DNA from: Micromonospora siamensis | Lineage (GTDB): Bacteria > Actinomycetota > Actinomycetes > Mycobacteriales > Micromonosporaceae | DNA: 64,000 nt | Direction of reading: 5' to 3' | Assembly: GCF_900090305.1 (NCBI RefSeq) | Contig: NZ_LT607751.1 | Coordinates: forward strand, 5,270,001 to 5,334,000 | Part shown: one piece after another, positions 33,776 to 42,175 of the stretch | How the letters are laid out: every line of letters starts with the position of its first letter | How positions within the stretch are numbered: the stretch's first letter is position 1 | Program-made: the position numbers and the translations under genes | The notes under the pieces: model-generated | What the model saw: only the letters and a program-made list of their open reading frames with translations | What the model was told of the DNA's origin: nothing | Database searches by the model: none

Positions 33776-35017
33776 TCAGCCCCGGGGGAAGTAGCGGTCC
33801 AGCAGCTCGGTGCGGAACGTCCCGGCCGGGTCCAGCTCGCGCAGCAGGGCCAGGAAGTCGCCGTGCCGGGGGTGGGCGGCGGCCACCGCCGCCGGCGCCA
33901 GGGTGAACACCTTGCCCCAGTGCGGGCGCGGCGCGAACGGCGCCAGCCGCCGCTCCACCTCGGCCAGCACCGGCGCCACCGCCGCCTCGTCGGCGATCCA
34001 GGTGAAGTGCACCGCCACGGTGTCCCGGTCGTGGTTGGGGCTGAGCCACAGCTCGTCGGCGGCGACCGTACGCAGCTCGCAGACCTGGGTAACCGGGGCG
34101 AGCCGGTCCCGCATGTCGGCCAGGGTGGCGAACGCGTCGGCCAGCGCGGCCCGGGGCAGGTGGTACTCCGACTGGAGCTCGTCGCCGGCGCTCGGGGTGA
34201 AGCCGAGCCGGAAGTGCGGCAGCCGCTCGTGCCAGGGACCGGGCTCGCCGAGCTGGACGGTGGCGTTCTGCGCCGGCATGCCGCGTACCGGGTGGACCGG
34301 CTCGCGGGCCGCGGTGGCGCCGAGCCAGTCGGCGGGCGGGGGCGCCTGGTCCGCGAGTTGCTTGCGCCAGAGCAGGTCGATCCGCTCCGATCGCCACCAG
34401 GTGAAGGCGCTGACGCTGTACGCCGAGCCGAACGCCTCGTCCAGCGCCGCCGCCGGCAGCTCGCGGTGCACGTACTGCCGGATGTCGAAGGCCGGTACGA
34501 CGTCCAGGGTGACCCGGGTGACCGCCCCGAGCGCGCCCAGCGCCACCACCATGCCGGCGAACCGGTCGTCGGCGCGGTCCACGGTCAGCAGGTCCCCGTC
34601 GGCGGTGACCAGCTCCAGCCCGGCGACCGCCGCGGCGAGGTTGCGGTTGCCGTCGCCGCTGCCGTGGGTGCCGGTGGCGACCGCGCCGGCCACCGAGATG
34701 TGCGGCAGCGACGCCAGGTTGGCCAGGGCCAGCCCCTCGGCGTGCAGCCGGACGGCGAGGTCCCCGTGGCGCAGGTGCCCGGAGACGGTGACCGTGCCCC
34801 GGTCCCGGTCGATCTCGATGGTGGCCGGCAGCCCGGCCAGCGAGACCAGGTCGCCGGTGGTGTCGCCGAACCGGTTGAACGAGTGCCCGGTGCCGACCAC
34901 CCGCAGCCGGTCGCTGGCGGCGACCAGGCGACGCAGCTCGTCGAGCGAGGACGGCCGGTGCCGGCGGGCCGCCGCGTACGTGATGTTGCCGGCCCAGTTC
35001 CGGGTCGCCACCGTCAC
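33776..35017 (-). CDS. FAD-dependent alditol oxidase-like enzyme
   Basis: A 413-residue VAO-family oxidase strongly resembling Streptomyces alditol oxidase (AldO) by recalled sequence. It opens NWAGNITYAA, and GTGHSFN contains the His that in AldO carries covalent FAD. The motif ASLPHISVAGAVATGTHGSG follows, and the C-terminal region FRTELLDRYFPRG ends the protein. AldO oxidises xylitol, sorbitol and related polyols to aldoses with hydrogen peroxide release. An arabinono-lactone oxidase-like role is the alternative. GTG start with GGAGG upstream. Cytosolic; no partner genes adjoin. Confidence 0.88.
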   Translation of the reverse strand: MTVATRNWAGNITYAAARRHRPSSLDELRRLVAASDRLRVVGTGHSFNRFGDTTGDLVSLAGLPATIEIDRDRGTVTVSGHLRHGDLAVRLHAEGLALANLASLPHISVAGAVATGTHGSGDGNRNLAAAVAGLELVTADGDLLTVDRADDRFAGMVVALGALGAVTRVTLDVVPAFDIRQYVHRELPAAALDEAFGSAYSVSAFTWWRSERIDLLWRKQLADQAPPPADWLGATAAREPVHPVRGMPAQNATVQLGEPGPWHERLPHFRLGFTPSAGDELQSEYHLPRAALADAFATLADMRDRLAPVTQVCELRTVAADELWLSPNHDRDTVAVHFTWIADEAAVAPVLAEVERRLAPFAPRPHWGKVFTLAPAAVAAAHPRHGDFLALLRELDPAGTFRTELLDRYFPRG

Positions 35018-35093
35018 CGCGTACCTCCCCCACCCGGACGGCCGGCCCGGTCGGGCGCGGTTGTCACCGCCGCTGTCGGGGAACCATACGCCG

Positions 35094-35276
35094 ATGAGCA
35101 GCTACCGCGACCCGAGCCTCCGCGGCGACGTGTACCCGTCGGAGGAGGAGATCGACCCGACCGGCGTCGGCCCGGACCCGACCTACCCGCTGTCGACCGC
35201 TCCGGTGCCCGACCCCACCCCGGAGCCGGAGCCCGCGCCGCCCCCGGGCCCCGGGCCGGCGCCGCGCGCATCCTGA
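35094..35276 (+). CDS. Small proline-rich hypothetical protein
   Basis: A 60-residue ORF (MSSYRDPSLRGDVYPSEEEI start) with an acidic N-terminal half and a Pro/Glu-rich tail (PTPEPEPAPPPGPGPAP). There is no membrane segment, and no family is recognised. It is divergent from the alditol oxidase gene by 76 bp. Codon usage in the first half is plausible for a real gene; the weak upstream ribosome-binding site keeps confidence modest. Confidence 0.5.
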   Translation: MSSYRDPSLRGDVYPSEEEIDPTGVGPDPTYPLSTAPVPDPTPEPEPAPPPGPGPAPRAS

Positions 35277-35327
35277 GCGCCGCCCGGCTGGAGCCCGCGC
35301 CGCCCGCGCCGCTCGCGCCGCCCGCAA

Positions 35328-35400
35328 GATCGTGCTACAACCTGGATGTAGTGGCATCGCCGGACCTGAGAGGCCACTACATCCAGGATCGAGCGTGATC
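35328..35400. repeat. 28-bp imperfect inverted repeat (palindromic intergenic element)
   Basis: Arms at 35328-35355 and 35373-35400 match at about 23 of 28 positions. The inner 15 bp (CCTGGATGTAGTGGC / GCCACTACATCCAGG) are perfect, with a 17-nt loop. The element lies after the small Pro-rich ORF and before the ABC permease stop at 35417, so it could terminate both. Its length and base composition, less GC-rich than its surroundings, also suit a REP/MITE-like dispersed element. Confidence 0.75.
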
Positions 35401-35416
35401 ATGGTTGACTGACGGC

Positions 35417-36151
35417 TCAGCTGCGCCGGGTCATCACCTTCATCGTCACCGCCAGGCCGAAGACGCACCAGACCGCCAGCATGAGGAACGGGGTGGCGCT
35501 GAGCCCGTCGGGCGGGACCACCAGCGTCTGCCGGATCACCTCGGCCATGTACTGGATGGGCAGCACCTGGTGCACCGCCTGGAGCCATTCGGGCAGCCGG
35601 TCGGCCGGGAAGTTGACCGGCGAGAACATCAGGGCGAAGAAGACGATCACCTGGGAGGCGAGGCTCGCCAGGGCCGGCGGCGCCGCGTACGCGATGGCGT
35701 AGCCGATCGCGGTGGCGGTCACCGCCACCAGCAGCACCGCCGGTACGACCAGCGCGCTCACCCGGAGGGTGAGGTCGAACCGCAGCGCGGCCACGACCAG
35801 CGACAGGACCAGGCCGGGCAGCGAGGTGAGCAGCCAGATGCTCAGGTCGGCGGCGAGGATGGCGCTGCGCGGCACCGGCAGCGTCCGGTTGTACTCGAAG
35901 GTGCCGCTGGTCTTGGTCTCGGCGACCATCTGGGGCGCGAGCACCATGCCGACGACGATCAGCCCGAGGGCCGGGGCGCCGGTGGAGAGGTAGAGCGCGG
36001 TCTGCTGGTCGATCCCGGGCACCAGGAAGGCGAAGCCGACGACGATCCCCACCGCGAGCAGGGTCTGCACGATCAGCATCAGCGGCAGGACGAACTTCAA
36101 CCGGACGGCGCTCCACCGCACCAGCAGTCCGTAGCTACGCAGCCACGTCAT
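35417..36151 (-). CDS. ABC-2 exporter permease
   Basis: A 244-residue six-helix membrane protein (LKFVLPLMLIVQTLLAVGIVVGFAFLVPG; VIVFFALMFSPVNFPADRLPEWLQ) of the ABC-2 family. The AETKTSGTFEYNRTLPVPR loop is typical of antibiotic and lipid exporters. Its start overlaps the end of the ATPase gene by 17 nt. Together they form a half-size exporter controlled, by position, by the divergent TetR regulator at 37171. Confidence 0.9.
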   Translation of the reverse strand: MTWLRSYGLLVRWSAVRLKFVLPLMLIVQTLLAVGIVVGFAFLVPGIDQQTALYLSTGAPALGLIVVGMVLAPQMVAETKTSGTFEYNRTLPVPRSAILAADLSIWLLTSLPGLVLSLVVAALRFDLTLRVSALVVPAVLLVAVTATAIGYAIAYAAPPALASLASQVIVFFALMFSPVNFPADRLPEWLQAVHQVLPIQYMAEVIRQTLVVPPDGLSATPFLMLAVWCVFGLAVTMKVMTRRS

Positions 36152-37076
36152 GGCGCGCCTCCTTCTGGTCGGCGGTGAGCTGGATGTATACGTCCTCGAG
36201 GGTCACCGGGCTGAGGGCGAACTCGTCCACCAGCCCCTCGGCGCGCAGCTGCGCGGCCCAGGCGACCGCCTCCTGGGTGTATTCCGCCGGAACCGGGATG
36301 CTCGTCCGGTTGCCGTTGGTGGCCTGCGGGCCGGCCCAGGAGGGCGCCACCAGGGCGGGCGCCTGGGGGTTCACGGTCAGCTCCAGGCGCAGCTCGCCGG
36401 GGACCGCGCGGCGCAGCTCGGCGGGGGTGCCGAGGGCGACGACCCGGCCCTCGTCGAGCACCACCACCCGGTCGACGCCGCGCTCGGCCTCGCCCAGGCT
36501 GTGCGTGACGACGATGACCGCCCGGCCGTCGTCGGCCAGGCGGCGCACCTCCGCCCAGAGCAGCCGCCGGCGGACCGGGTCGACGTCGTTGGTCGGCTCG
36601 TCGAGCAGGACCAGGCTGCCCGGCTCGACGGCCGCCATGCAGAAGCTGGTGAGTCGCCGGATGCCGCCGGAGAGCCGCTGTCCCGGCAGGTCCGCCGAGT
36701 CGGTCATCTCCAGCGCGGCGAACAGCTCCTCGGTGCGCCGCCGCACCTCGTCCCGACGGCCGCCGCGGATGCGGCCCAGCATCTCCACCGCCTGCCGCGG
36801 CGTCACGCCGTTGAGCGGGGCGTGCGCCTGCGGCTGGATGGAGCAGGCGGACCGGGCGAAGGCGGGCTCGCGTACCGGATCGCGGCCGGCCAGCGAGATG
36901 CTGCCACTGGTCGGCCGGACGAGGCCCGCCACCTGGTTGACCAGCGTGGTCTTGCCGGCGCCGTTGTGGCCGAGCAGGCCGAGCACCTCGCCCGCCGCGA
37001 CCTCGAAGGAGATGTCGTCGTTGGCCTTCCTGCCCTTGAGATATTCCTTGGTCAATGACTCCACGCGTAGCACCAC
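36135..37076 (-). CDS. ABC exporter ATP-binding protein
   Basis: A 313-residue ATPase with Walker A LLGHNGAGKTTLV, Q-loop IQPQAHAP, signature RLSGGIRRLTSF (variant of LSGGQ), Walker B LVLLDEPTNDVD and H-loop VTHSLGEAERG. The C-terminal extension is as in drug-resistance exporters. The GTG at 37076 is chosen because GAGG lies 5 nt upstream; 37073 is possible. Divergent from a TetR gene, with two palindromic operators in the 94-bp gap. Confidence 0.92.
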   Translation of the reverse strand: MVLRVESLTKEYLKGRKANDDISFEVAAGEVLGLLGHNGAGKTTLVNQVAGLVRPTSGSISLAGRDPVREPAFARSACSIQPQAHAPLNGVTPRQAVEMLGRIRGGRRDEVRRRTEELFAALEMTDSADLPGQRLSGGIRRLTSFCMAAVEPGSLVLLDEPTNDVDPVRRRLLWAEVRRLADDGRAVIVVTHSLGEAERGVDRVVVLDEGRVVALGTPAELRRAVPGELRLELTVNPQAPALVAPSWAGPQATNGNRTSIPVPAEYTQEAVAWAAQLRAEGLVDEFALSPVTLEDVYIQLTADQKEARHDVAA

Positions 37077-37089
37077 GGCGGCCTCACAT

Positions 37090-37135
37090 ACCGATCGGTC
37101 TTTGGATACCAAACCGTATTCAGATACCGATTGGT
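37090..37135. promoter_or_regulatory. TetR operator pair upstream of ABC exporter and TetR gene
   Basis: ATACCGATCGGT ends in the perfect 10-bp palindrome ACCGATCGGT (37090-37099); a second near-palindrome, ACCGATTGGT, is at 37126-37135, 36 bp on. Both are preceded by AT. They lie between the divergent exporter and TetR genes and match the typical TetR arrangement. Confidence 0.75.
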
Positions 37136-37170
37136 ACGTCAAGCCCGACGCGCATGGCAGAATGGGCCCC

Positions 37171-37776
37171 ATGGCCGTCCGACTCACCCGCGCCCAGAAG
37201 CAGCAGCAGACCCGTGAACAACTCCTGGCGGCAGCCGAGGCGCTCTTCGCCGAGCGGGGGATCCACCGGACCAGCCTCGACGACGTCGCGGCCGAGGCGG
37301 GCCTGTCCAAGGGCGCGGTCTACGCCAACTTCGACAGCAAGTCCGGCCTGCTGCTGGCGCTGTTGCAGCGGCTCAACGAGGCCGGCGACCAGTGCGACGA
37401 CGGGCAGCAACGGGCGACCGACCCGCAGGCCTGGCAACGCCGGCTGGGTGAGAGCTTCGAGGCGAACGTGGCCACGGCCGAGAGCCGGCGGTTCACCATG
37501 GCGTTCGCCGAGTTCTGGCTCTACGGGATGCGCAACGCCGAGGCGCGCACGGTGCTCAGCGACGCCCTGGAGGCGGGCCGCCGGGCGAACGCCGCCGAGG
37601 CGAGCGCCAAGGGCAACCGCGAGGTGCCGACGGACCGGCTGGCCGCGCTGGTCATGGCCCTGGACATCGGCATCGGGCTGCAGCACCTGATCGACCCGGA
37701 GCGGGTGCCCGCGGAGCTGTTCACCGCCGGGCTGGAGATGCTGCTGCGGGGCGCGGCCGAGACCGCGCCCCGCTGA
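37171..37776 (+). CDS. TetR-family repressor of the divergent ABC exporter
   Basis: A 201-residue regulator. The N-terminal HTH is TREQLLAAAEALFAERGIHRTSLDDVAAEAGLSKGAVYANFDSK, and the C-terminal domain shows a TetR_C-like helix pattern (AFAEFWLYGMRN, LAALVMALDIGIGLQHL). It probably senses an exported compound and releases the operators in the 94-bp divergent promoter. Confidence 0.92.
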   Translation: MAVRLTRAQKQQQTREQLLAAAEALFAERGIHRTSLDDVAAEAGLSKGAVYANFDSKSGLLLALLQRLNEAGDQCDDGQQRATDPQAWQRRLGESFEANVATAESRRFTMAFAEFWLYGMRNAEARTVLSDALEAGRRANAAEASAKGNREVPTDRLAALVMALDIGIGLQHLIDPERVPAELFTAGLEMLLRGAAETAPR

Positions 37777-37801
37777 GCCCGGCCGACCGGGCGCCGCCCG
37801 C

Positions 37802-38731
37802 TCAGAGCTGCGGCAGCACCTCGGCGGCGACCAGTTCGAGGTGGTCGAGGTCGGCCAGGTCGAGCAGCTGGAGGTAGGCCCGCTGGCTGCCGACCTCGGC
37901 GTACCGGCCGAGCTTGTCGACGATCTCGGCGGGCGTGCCGGCGAGGCCGTTCTCGCGCAGCTCGGCCGGCTCCCGCCCGATCGCTGCGGCCCGGCGGGCG
38001 ATCTCGGCCTCGTCGCGCCCGCAGCAGAGCACCAGCGCGTGCGACCAGACCATGGTGGACGGGTCCCGGCCGATCGCGGTGCAGGCGGCGCGGACCCGGT
38101 CGATGATGGCCGGCGAGTCCGCCACCGAGACGAACGGCAGGTTGAACTCGTCGGCGTACCGGGCGGCCAGCCGGGGCGTGCGCTTCGGCCCGGTGCCGCC
38201 GAGCAGGACCGGCGGGCGGGGCTGCTGGACCGGCTTGGGCAGGGCGGGCGAGTCGCTGACCGGGTAGTACCTGCCGGCGAAGTCGAACGTCTTGCCCACC
38301 GGCGTCTCCCACAGGCCGGTGATGACCGCGAGCTGCTCCTCCAGCCGGTCGAAGCGCTCCCCCAGCGCCGGGAACGGGATGCCGTACGCGGTGTGCTCCT
38401 CGGCGTACCAGCCGGCGCCGATGCCCAGCTCGACCCGGCCGCCGCTCATCTGGTCGACCTGGGCGACGGTGATCGCCAGCGGGCCGGGCAGCCGGAAGGT
38501 GGCCGCGGTCATCAGCGTGCCCAGCCGGATCCGGGAGGTGTCCCGGGCCAGGCCGGCGAGGGTGGTCCAGGCGTCGGTCGGTCCGGGGTCGCCGCTGACC
38601 GAGCCCATCTTCAGGTAGTGGTCGGAGCGGAAGAAGGCGCCGTAGCCGGCGTCCTCCGCGGCGCGCGCCACGGCGAGCAGCTGGTCGTAGCTGGCCCCCT
38701 GCTGGGGTTCGGTGAAGATCCGCAGTTCCAT
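37802..38731 (-). CDS. LLM-class F420-dependent oxidoreductase
   Basis: A 309-residue (beta/alpha)8 luciferase-like protein. It starts MELRIFTEPQQGASYDQLLAVARAAEDAGYGAFFRSDHY and carries AQVDQMSGGRVELGIGAGWY and PVLLGGTGPKRTPRLAARYADEFN, typical of the F420-dependent TIGR03560-like branch. The substrate is unknown. It stands alone, convergent with the TetR gene and divergent from the second amylase. Confidence 0.9.
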   Translation of the reverse strand: MELRIFTEPQQGASYDQLLAVARAAEDAGYGAFFRSDHYLKMGSVSGDPGPTDAWTTLAGLARDTSRIRLGTLMTAATFRLPGPLAITVAQVDQMSGGRVELGIGAGWYAEEHTAYGIPFPALGERFDRLEEQLAVITGLWETPVGKTFDFAGRYYPVSDSPALPKPVQQPRPPVLLGGTGPKRTPRLAARYADEFNLPFVSVADSPAIIDRVRAACTAIGRDPSTMVWSHALVLCCGRDEAEIARRAAAIGREPAELRENGLAGTPAEIVDKLGRYAEVGSQRAYLQLLDLADLDHLELVAAEVLPQL

Positions 38732-38797
38732 GCTCCGAGCATAGGGACGGGGCGGGTCCGCCGCGCCCGGACGACGCGGCGGACGCGCCCGCAAAGT

Positions 38798-38923
38798 CTT
38801 GCAGGCTTTGCAGTCACACGCAACGCCCTGTTCGCCAGCGGATGAGCGGGAAATCTGCGGTTCACAATCACCCGCGTCACTGTTACCGTCTCGGAAACCC
38901 GCAACTTCTTGCGTAACTTGCAG
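38798..38923. promoter_or_regulatory. Amylase operator region with two CTTGCA repeat pairs
   Basis: Pair one is CTTGCAG (38798-38804) and TTTGCAG (38807-38813); pair two is CTTGCGT (38908-38914) and CTTGCAG (38917-38923). Spacing within each pair is exactly 9 bp. The pairs lie about 190 and 70 bp before the amylase ATG. The motif matches that upstream of the first amylase and the known streptomycete amylase operator, so both genes are probably in one maltose/starch regulon. Confidence 0.7.
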
Positions 38924-38988
38924 GAAATCCCCAGTCCTGCCGTACGCACCGCGACCCCCGTCGCCTCCGTCCCCCGAGGAGCACCCCC

Positions 38989-41202
38989 ATGCGATCCCTG
39001 ACGAGTTCCCGGAGAGGCAGGGCCGGCATACCGGCCGCCCTGCTCGCCTGCGCCCTGGCCGCGGCCGGGCTGACCACCGTGGCCGCCTCGGCCGGCATCG
39101 CTCCGGCGGCAGCCGCCGAGCCGGTACGGGCCAACGGCGACGCGATCGTCCACCTGTTCCAGTGGCGCTGGTCGTCGGTGGCCCAGGAGTGCGAGACCAC
39201 CCTCGGCCCGGACGGCTGGGGCGGGGTGCAGGTCTCCCCGCCGCAGGAGCACGTGGTGGTGCCCAGCGCCGAGGGGGCCAGCTACCCCTGGTGGCAGGAC
39301 TACCAACCGGTGTCGTACCGGCTGGACAAGACCCGGCGCGGGACGAAGGACGAGTTCGTCGACATGGTGCGCCGCTGCCGCGACCAGGGCGTGAAGGTCT
39401 ACGTGGACGTGGTGCTCAACCACATGAGCGGCACCGGTTCGGCCGGCAACGGGCCGGGCAGCGCCGGCACCCCGTACACCAAGTACAGCTACCCGAACCT
39501 GTTCGCCGACGGCTCCGGCGACAGCTACCAGTACGCCGACTTCGGCCCCTGCTACCGCCGGATCACCAACTGGAGCAGCAAGTCCGAGGTGCAGGACTGC
39601 GAGCTGCTGGACCTGGCCGACCTGAACACCGCCGACCCCGAGGTACGCCGCAAGATCGCCAAGTACATGAACTCGGTGATCGACCTCGGCGTGGCCGGGT
39701 TCCGGGTGGACGCCGCCAAGCACGTGCAGGAGGCGCACCTCGCCGACATCTACAGCCGGCTGCACGACGTGCCCGGCTTCGGCGGCCGGCCGGACGTGTT
39801 CCAGGAGGTCTACGGCGACGCGGTGACCCCGTACACCTCGTACGCCGGGTTCGGCGCGGTGACCAACTTCGACTACCAGCAGGCGGTCTCGTCGGCGTTC
39901 CGCAACGGCAGCATCGCGCAGCTCGCCTCGATGCCGAACTACGGCGGGCTGACCGGCAACCAGTCGATCACCTTCGTGGACAACCACGACACCCAGCGCT
40001 CCACCCCGACGCTGACCTACCGGAACGGGGACCGCTACTACCTGGCGGACGCGTTCATGCTGGCCCACCCGTACGGCCGCCCGCAGTTGATGTCCAGCTA
40101 CGCCTTCGGCGCGGTCACCGCGCAGGGGCCGCCGAGCGGTCCGGACGGCACCACGAAGGCCACCGACTGCGGCGACGGGCAGTGGATCTGCGAGCACCGC
40201 GACGCGCAGGTCGCCGGGATGGCGGGCTTCCGCAACGCGGTGGCCGGCACCGGGATCGGCGGGGTGGTCACCGACGGCAGCGGCCGGCTGGCCTTCGCCC
40301 GGGGCGCCCGGGGGTACGCGGCCTTCAACGCCACCGACAGCGCCTGGAGCCGGACGTTCGCCACCCCGCTGCCGGACGGCCGGTACTGCAACGTGGCCCA
40401 GGGCCGGTACGACCGGCTCGGCGGGGTCTGCACCGGCGCGACGGTGACCGTCTCCGGTGGCGTGTTCACCGCGACCGTTCCGGCCAACCACGCGGTCGCC
40501 CTGCACGTCGACGCCCGGGTGGGCGGGTCGACCCCGTCGCCCACCCCGAGCGCCACGCCGTCGCCCAGCGCCACGCCGGTGCCCGAGGGGCCGACCCCGA
40601 CCCCGACCGCGCCGGCCGGGACGACCCGGTTCACCGTCACCGCCACCACGGACTACGGCCAGAACGTGTACGTGGTGGGCTCGCTGCCGCAGCTGGGCGC
40701 CTGGAACCCGGCGGGCGGGGTGCGGCTCGCCACCACCGCCGGCAGCTATCCCACCTGGACCGGCTCGGTGGACGTACCGGCCGGGACGCCGTTCGAGTGG
40801 AAGCTGGTGAAGGTCGGCAACGGCGCCACCCAGTGGGAGAACGACCCGAACCGCAGCGGCAGCGGCGGCACCGCGCTGACCGCGACCTGGAACCAGCCGA
40901 GCAGCCCGCCGCCGGCCTCGGCCGCGGTGACCTTCCGGGCGACGGCCACCACCGTGCCCGGGGAGAACGTGTACGTCGTGGGTGACCTGCCGGCGCTGGG
41001 CGGCTGGGACCCGTCCCGGGGCGTGCCGCTGTCGGCGGCGGGCTACCCGGTCTGGGCCGGCGGGCTGACCCTGCCGGCCGGCACGGCGTTCGCCTACAAG
41101 TACGTCAAGCGCACCGACGCCGGCGCGGTGGTGTGGGAGTCCGGCGCGAACCGGACCGCCACCGCCACCGGCCCGCTCACCCTCACCGACACCTGGCGCT
41201 GA
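38989..41202 (+). CDS. Secreted alpha-amylase (GH13) with two CBM20 starch-binding modules
   Basis: A 737-residue enzyme with a signal peptide ending near APAAAAE (about residue 44). The GH13 barrel and C-terminal sandwich run to about 515, with DVVLNH, GFRVDAAKH (nucleophile Asp241), FQEVYG (acid/base Glu273) and FVDNHD (Asp334). A Pro/Ser/Thr linker (PSPTPSATPSPSATP) follows, then two CBM20 modules of about 95 residues each (NVYVVGSLPQLGAWNP; NVYVVGDLPALGGWDP). The double CBM20 suggests action on raw starch granules, complementing the module-free amylase at 24195. GAGGAGC precedes the ATG. Confidence 0.96.
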   Translation: MRSLTSSRRGRAGIPAALLACALAAAGLTTVAASAGIAPAAAAEPVRANGDAIVHLFQWRWSSVAQECETTLGPDGWGGVQVSPPQEHVVVPSAEGASYPWWQDYQPVSYRLDKTRRGTKDEFVDMVRRCRDQGVKVYVDVVLNHMSGTGSAGNGPGSAGTPYTKYSYPNLFADGSGDSYQYADFGPCYRRITNWSSKSEVQDCELLDLADLNTADPEVRRKIAKYMNSVIDLGVAGFRVDAAKHVQEAHLADIYSRLHDVPGFGGRPDVFQEVYGDAVTPYTSYAGFGAVTNFDYQQAVSSAFRNGSIAQLASMPNYGGLTGNQSITFVDNHDTQRSTPTLTYRNGDRYYLADAFMLAHPYGRPQLMSSYAFGAVTAQGPPSGPDGTTKATDCGDGQWICEHRDAQVAGMAGFRNAVAGTGIGGVVTDGSGRLAFARGARGYAAFNATDSAWSRTFATPLPDGRYCNVAQGRYDRLGGVCTGATVTVSGGVFTATVPANHAVALHVDARVGGSTPSPTPSATPSPSATPVPEGPTPTPTAPAGTTRFTVTATTDYGQNVYVVGSLPQLGAWNPAGGVRLATTAGSYPTWTGSVDVPAGTPFEWKLVKVGNGATQWENDPNRSGSGGTALTATWNQPSSPPPASAAVTFRATATTVPGENVYVVGDLPALGGWDPSRGVPLSAAGYPVWAGGLTLPAGTAFAYKYVKRTDAGAVVWESGANRTATATGPLTLTDTWR

Positions 41203-41207
41203 CGTGC

Positions 41208-41240
41208 GGGGAGGGGCCCGTCTCGCCAGGGTCCCTCCCC
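41208..41240 (+). terminator. Hairpin terminator after second amylase
   Basis: GGGGAGGGGCCC (41208-41219) pairs with GGGTCCCTCCCC (41229-41240) over 12 bp with one G-U pair and a 9-nt loop, starting 5 nt after the amylase stop. Confidence 0.7.
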
Positions 41241-41264
41241 GACATCCCGACCTGCGTGCATTCC

Positions 41265-41294
41265 TTGACAGGCATATGACCAGTGGAGCATATT
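41265..41294 (+). promoter_or_regulatory. Sigma-70-type promoter of the ArsR/SRPBCC operon
   Basis: TTGACA (41265-41270) and CATATT (41289-41294) are separated by 18 bp, close to consensus. Transcription would begin about 5-8 nt later, at or just after the ATG at 41298, giving a leaderless or nearly leaderless message. Two GCATAT words 16 bp apart in the spacer and -10 are possible half-sites for the encoded ArsR protein. Confidence 0.5.
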
Positions 41295-41297
41295 CGG

Positions 41298-41612
41298 ATG
41301 GTGTCCGTCGACGCCTTCGCCGTACTCGCCGAGCCGACCCGGCGCCGCATCCTCGACACCCTGCGGGGCGCCGAGGAGCAGAGCGTCGGTGAGCTCGTCG
41401 ACCTGCTCGGGCTCAGCCAGCCCACCGTCTCCAAGCACCTGCGGGTGCTCCGCGAGGCCGGCTTCGTCACCTGCCGTACGGCGGCCCAGCAGCGCATCTA
41501 CCGCATCGACGTACGCCCGTTCCAGGCCGTCGACGGGTGGCTCGCGCCCTACCGGCGGATCTGGACGGACCACCTGGACGCGCTGGAGCGCCATCTCGAC
41601 CGTCAGGAGTGA
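41298..41612 (+). CDS. ArsR-family winged-helix regulator
   Basis: A 104-residue regulator (AVLAEPTRRRILDTLRGAEEQSVGELVDLLGLSQPTVSKHLRVLREAGFVTCRTAAQQRIYRI). It has the autorepressor type of wing and no obvious metal-binding CxC. It is coupled to an AHSA1-like gene with 1 nt between stop and start; the two often occur together and the regulator may respond to the partner's ligand. ATG 41298 fits GGAG at 41285-41288; a GTG at 41283 is possible. Confidence 0.9.
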   Translation: MVSVDAFAVLAEPTRRRILDTLRGAEEQSVGELVDLLGLSQPTVSKHLRVLREAGFVTCRTAAQQRIYRIDVRPFQAVDGWLAPYRRIWTDHLDALERHLDRQE

Positions 41613-41613
41613 C

Positions 41614-42138
41614 ATGGACAGACGCGACTTCCACCCCGGTCCGCTCGCCGAGGTGTCCCGGGTGCCCGTCGGCGACCGGTGGGACCTCGTCCTCGCCCGC
41701 GACCTGCGCCACCCGCCGGAGAAGGTCTGGGCGGCGCTGACCGAGCCGGGCCGGCTCGCCCAGTGGGCGCCCTTCCTGGCCAGCCGCGACCTGGGCAGCC
41801 CCGGCGAGGCCACCCTGAGCACCGTCGACGGCGACCGGACCTTCGACGCGCCGGCCACCGTCCGGCACGCCGACCGGCCGAGCGTGCTGGAGTACACCTG
41901 GGGCGACGCCCTGCTCCGGTGGGAGCTGGCGCCGGCCGGCACCGGCACCCGGCTGACCCTGCGGCAGCGGATCGACCGGCCCGAGCAGGCGGCCATGGTG
42001 GCCGCCGGCTGGCACCTCTGCCTGGACGTGGCCGGACACCTGCTCGACGGCGACCCGGTCGGCCCGATCCGCGGCGCCGAGGCGAAGGACTTCGGCTGGG
42101 CGGAGCTGCGCGACGCGTACGCCGAACGGCTGGACTGA
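41614..42138 (+). CDS. SRPBCC (AHSA1-like) protein
   Basis: A 174-residue protein with the Activator-of-Hsp90 C-terminal-like fold (LVLARDLRHPPEKVWAALTEPGRLAQWAPF, SVLEYTWGDALLRWELAPAGTGTRLTLRQRI). These act as ligand-binding proteins; some are induced by environmental compounds. It is translated from its own GGAG directly after the ArsR stop and forms a two-gene operon with it. Confidence 0.88.
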   Translation: MDRRDFHPGPLAEVSRVPVGDRWDLVLARDLRHPPEKVWAALTEPGRLAQWAPFLASRDLGSPGEATLSTVDGDRTFDAPATVRHADRPSVLEYTWGDALLRWELAPAGTGTRLTLRQRIDRPEQAAMVAAGWHLCLDVAGHLLDGDPVGPIRGAEAKDFGWAELRDAYAERLD

Positions 42139-42175
42139 GCGCGGGCCGGGCCGGCCGCGCGGCCGGCCCGGCCCC

